A stretch of 64,000 bases of DNA from Bacillota bacterium (GTDB lineage Bacteria > Bacillota > DTU030 > DUMP01), in assembly GCA_030154105.1 (NCBI GenBank), contig JASKKP010000005.1, positions 38,270-102,269 on the forward strand, written 5' to 3'. How positions within the stretch are numbered: position 1 is the first letter of the stretch; each line of letters starts with the position of its first letter. This document shows positions 62,100 to 64,000 of the stretch, one piece after another. The notes under the pieces were generated by a model. It searched no databases and had not been told where the DNA came from. It saw only the letters and a list, made by a program, of their open reading frames with translations. The translations under genes and the position numbers were made by a program.

Positions 62100-63098
62100 G
62101 TGCGCATCGGCGTTTTAACCAGCGGTGGTGACGCGCCGGGGATGAATGCCGCCATCAGGGCGGTAGTACTTCAGGCAGCCCGGCGAGGAGTTGAAGTGAT
62201 AGGAATTCGCCGCGGATACGAGGGCTTACTGGCCGGTGAGTTTTGCCCCCTCGGCCCGGCGGACGTACGGGACATTATCGGTAAGGGAGGAACCTTCCTT
62301 AAGTGTACCCGTTCCCCTCGATTCCGGACAGAGGCGGGGCTAGAAGAGGCGCACAGCCGGCTGCAAAAAGAAGGAATAGAAGCTTTGGTCGTCATCGGCG
62401 GTGATGGTTCCTTCCGCGGTGCGGCACGCCTGGCGGCTTTGGGCATACAGGTAGTCGGGATTCCAGGCACCATCGACAATGACATACCCGGAACGGAGAC
62501 CACCATCGGCTTTGACACTGCGGTCAGCGTCGTGGTAGAAACTATAGATCGGATCAAGGACACCGCTACTTCCTTGGTCACCGCCGAACCTAGGGTCTTT
62601 GTGGTGGAAGTTATGGGGCGGGATCTCGGCGCAATTGCTGCCTATTCCGGCCTCGCCAGCGGAGCGGATTGGACCATCATCCCCGAGGTACCCTGCGATC
62701 TGGGGACTATGTGCAGCAGCATTGAAAGGAGCCAGTACAGCGTCATCCTCGTGGCCGAAGGGGCGGGCGGGGCGCTTGCCGTGGCTCAGGAAATCAAAGC
62801 AAGGGTCGGTATCGAACCGCGGGTCAGCATTCTCGGGCATTTGCAGAGGGGCGGCGTGCCCACACCGGCGGACCGGGTGCTCGCTACGCGCCTGGGCGTG
62901 GCTGCTGTAGATTTCTTACTGACTGGCGGCAGCGGCAAATACATGGGGATTGTACGCGGCGAGGTGCAGGCGATAGACTTTCCGGCAGAAGGTGTCAAAA
63001 AAGACACCGACTTAGGCCTGTACTGGCTGGCCATGCATTTTGCGAGCGCCGGCAGGCCTGAGCACACGTTAACGTACTGCTTAAACGTACCGGCCTAA
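62100..63098 (+). CDS. pfkA: ATP-dependent 6-phosphofructokinase
   Basis: A 332-residue glycolytic kinase. GTG 62100 follows GAAAGGTGAG and yields RIGVLTSGGDAPGMNAAIRA. The nucleotide site VIGGDGSFRGAARLA near residue 98 has Gly where PPi-dependent enzymes carry Asp, and IPGTIDNDIPGTE near 120 lacks the PPi-type Lys (PKTIDND), so ATP is the expected donor. VVEVMGRDLGAIAAYSGLA near 168 and ILGHLQRGGVPTPADRVLA near 243 complete the sugar site. Confidence 0.94.
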   Translation: MRIGVLTSGGDAPGMNAAIRAVVLQAARRGVEVIGIRRGYEGLLAGEFCPLGPADVRDIIGKGGTFLKCTRSPRFRTEAGLEEAHSRLQKEGIEALVVIGGDGSFRGAARLAALGIQVVGIPGTIDNDIPGTETTIGFDTAVSVVVETIDRIKDTATSLVTAEPRVFVVEVMGRDLGAIAAYSGLASGADWTIIPEVPCDLGTMCSSIERSQYSVILVAEGAGGALAVAQEIKARVGIEPRVSILGHLQRGGVPTPADRVLATRLGVAAVDFLLTGGSGKYMGIVRGEVQAIDFPAEGVKKDTDLGLYWLAMHFASAGRPEHTLTYCLNVPA

Positions 63099-63865
63099 AT
63101 ACGTGCACAAGAAAAGTAAGAAATGTGGAGGCCGGTTGAACGTTACCAGAAAAGATATTGCTCGGTTGGATGGAGTTTGACACACCACAGGTGCGCGCCT
63201 TAAGCGGGCAACCGTAAGTAAGTGAAGAAACGCGGTGACCGCCTTTTCTTGGATTTCTCGGTGGAGTGTGTGGTTGGCGACAAGAGACGGGGAAACACCT
63301 TTCCACCTGGGCTACCGGCGCATCGCATTTCTGACAGGAAGCTGCGACGGTTATGCTGGCGAAAAGCGCCTGTAACCCTACCATGCTTCAAGTTGCCAGT
63401 CTGCCGTGTCATGAAGAGTACGCGATTGAGACTCGCGAGCCACGGTTACCCGGCTCAGGCATGACCTGCTACCGGATCCTGTCCCGGCCGCGAACAATAT
63501 GGTAGCCCTGTGGGTGATGTGCTACTACACTGAGCAGGGAGTTCCCATCCCGCTCGGCATTGCCCTTGCCGGCTGTGACGAGACATTGACTTCGCCGTCA
63601 TGTTACCTGTGCCGCTCACCATCGTGTGCCGGGCATCCGCTAGAGGTCCGAGAAAAAGCCGCTCAAGTCTTCCTATCATACAAGCGGAATTGAAAATTGG
63701 ACGGAGCTCGTGCATTGTATACCGCGCCCATCGAAGGCGGGAAGTACCATCTAGTGTAGTGAAAGGCATATGGAGGATTAATTGTAGGCGGATTGACTTA
63801 GGAGAGAAGAGGAACGACTAAGCAATGAAACCGATATAGAGCCCTACTAAGGGGGAACCACAGTC
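63099..63865. other. 767-nt region without a convincing gene
   Basis: Between pfkA and the transketolase gene the base composition is visibly less G+C-rich and codon-like periodicity is lost. The longest plausible frame (63499-63693, 64 codons, with a Cys-rich CDETLTSPSCYLCRSPSC) has no ribosome binding site and no recognised family. Short pairings such as GTAGC/GCTAC (63502-63524) and GAGC/GCTC occur. It could be a decayed gene or an unrecognised RNA; I cannot decide. Confidence 0.4.
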
Positions 63866-64000
63866 ATGAGCGATGCCACAATTCTAGACGGGTTGGAGCA
63901 AAAGGCGCGGGCCGTGAGGCGCGACATCATCCGGATGATAGGCGCGGCCGGTTCCGGTCACCCGGGCGGCTCGCTTTCCGCCGTGGAGGTGCTCACCGCC
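63866..64000 (+). CDS. Transketolase N-terminal subunit, partial
   Basis: The first 45 codons, running off the right edge. ATG 63866 follows AAGGGGGAACC. GLEQKARAVRRDIIRMIGAA and GSGHPGGSLSAVEVLTA are the opening of split transketolases, where the GHPGGSLS segment contacts thiamine diphosphate. The C-terminal subunit gene would be expected just beyond the window. The position after fbp and pfkA fits pentose phosphate and sugar phosphate metabolism. Confidence 0.92.
   Translation, partial: MSDATILDGLEQKARAVRRDIIRMIGAAGSGHPGGSLSAVEVLTA

Noticed and set aside
1..64000. CRISPR arrays, transposases, prophage genes
   Set aside because: No regularly spaced direct repeats, no transposase or integrase motifs and no phage structural genes were seen.

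Overview
The window (G+C-rich, about 60% by eye) looks like the chromosome of a thermophilic, spore-forming, flagellated member of the Clostridia, in the broad Moorella/Peptococcaceae-like group. The reasons are the sporulation genes spoIID, spoIIQ, spoIIID and spoIIR with recognisable sigma-E and sigma-F promoters, flagellar rod genes, two T-box leaders, an archaeal-type fructose-bisphosphate aldolase/phosphatase, and many GTG/TTG starts behind strong ribosome binding sites. The genus is an inference; no rRNA is present.

The backbone follows the gene order known from Bacillus subtilis: rpmE, (yqhQ-like) DUF1385, prfA, prmC, then yacP, tsaC/sua5, ywlE-like phosphatase, rpiB, ywlG, glyA, upp, comEB-like, tagO, wecB, atpZ, spoIID, spoIIQ, spoIIID, mbl, two flgG-like genes, flgJ-like and fabZ. 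Accessory blocks interrupt this order. At 1-6.4 kb: two M20 peptidases with a two-gene membrane system, a radical SAM protein and an isochorismatase-type hydrolase. At 6.4-9.3 kb: pstSCA behind a PhoP-type box, without pstB. At 12.6-29.4 kb: an antiporter with a PII-like partner, bioY under a BirA operator, a two-domain secreted M20 protein, an ABC ATPase/permease pair, the 5-oxoprolinase operon (NRAMP-like transporter, pxpB, pxpC, pxpA, DUF1445), a T-box-controlled ABC transporter broken by a deletion, a CcdA pair and lgt. At 32-33.7 kb: an MCP with a C-terminal Cache-like domain. At 41.3-47.6 kb: RpiR regulator, glutamate 2,3-aminomutase and a TAXI-type TRAP transporter inserted between spoIID and spoIIQ. 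At 52.2-55.4 kb: a serine T-box followed by a transaminase, a SerA-like dehydrogenase and a histidine phosphatase that could form a full serine pathway. The right end holds recD2, fbp, spoIIR, pfkA and the start of a transketolase subunit gene.

Two points stand out. First, a roughly 160-nt structured repeat occurs twice, 45 kb apart and in opposite orientation (5512-5678 and 50885-51039). Its closing helices are kept by compensating base changes, so it is probably a conserved RNA or mobile RNA-like element; I cannot assign it to a named class. Second, atpZ is followed directly by spoIID, although the ATP synthase operon and murA normally lie between them, so a relocation or loss is likely. 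Glutamate is a recurring theme: 5-oxoproline cleavage to glutamate, glutamate 2,3-aminomutase, and a TAXI transporter family with a known glutamate/glutamine binder.
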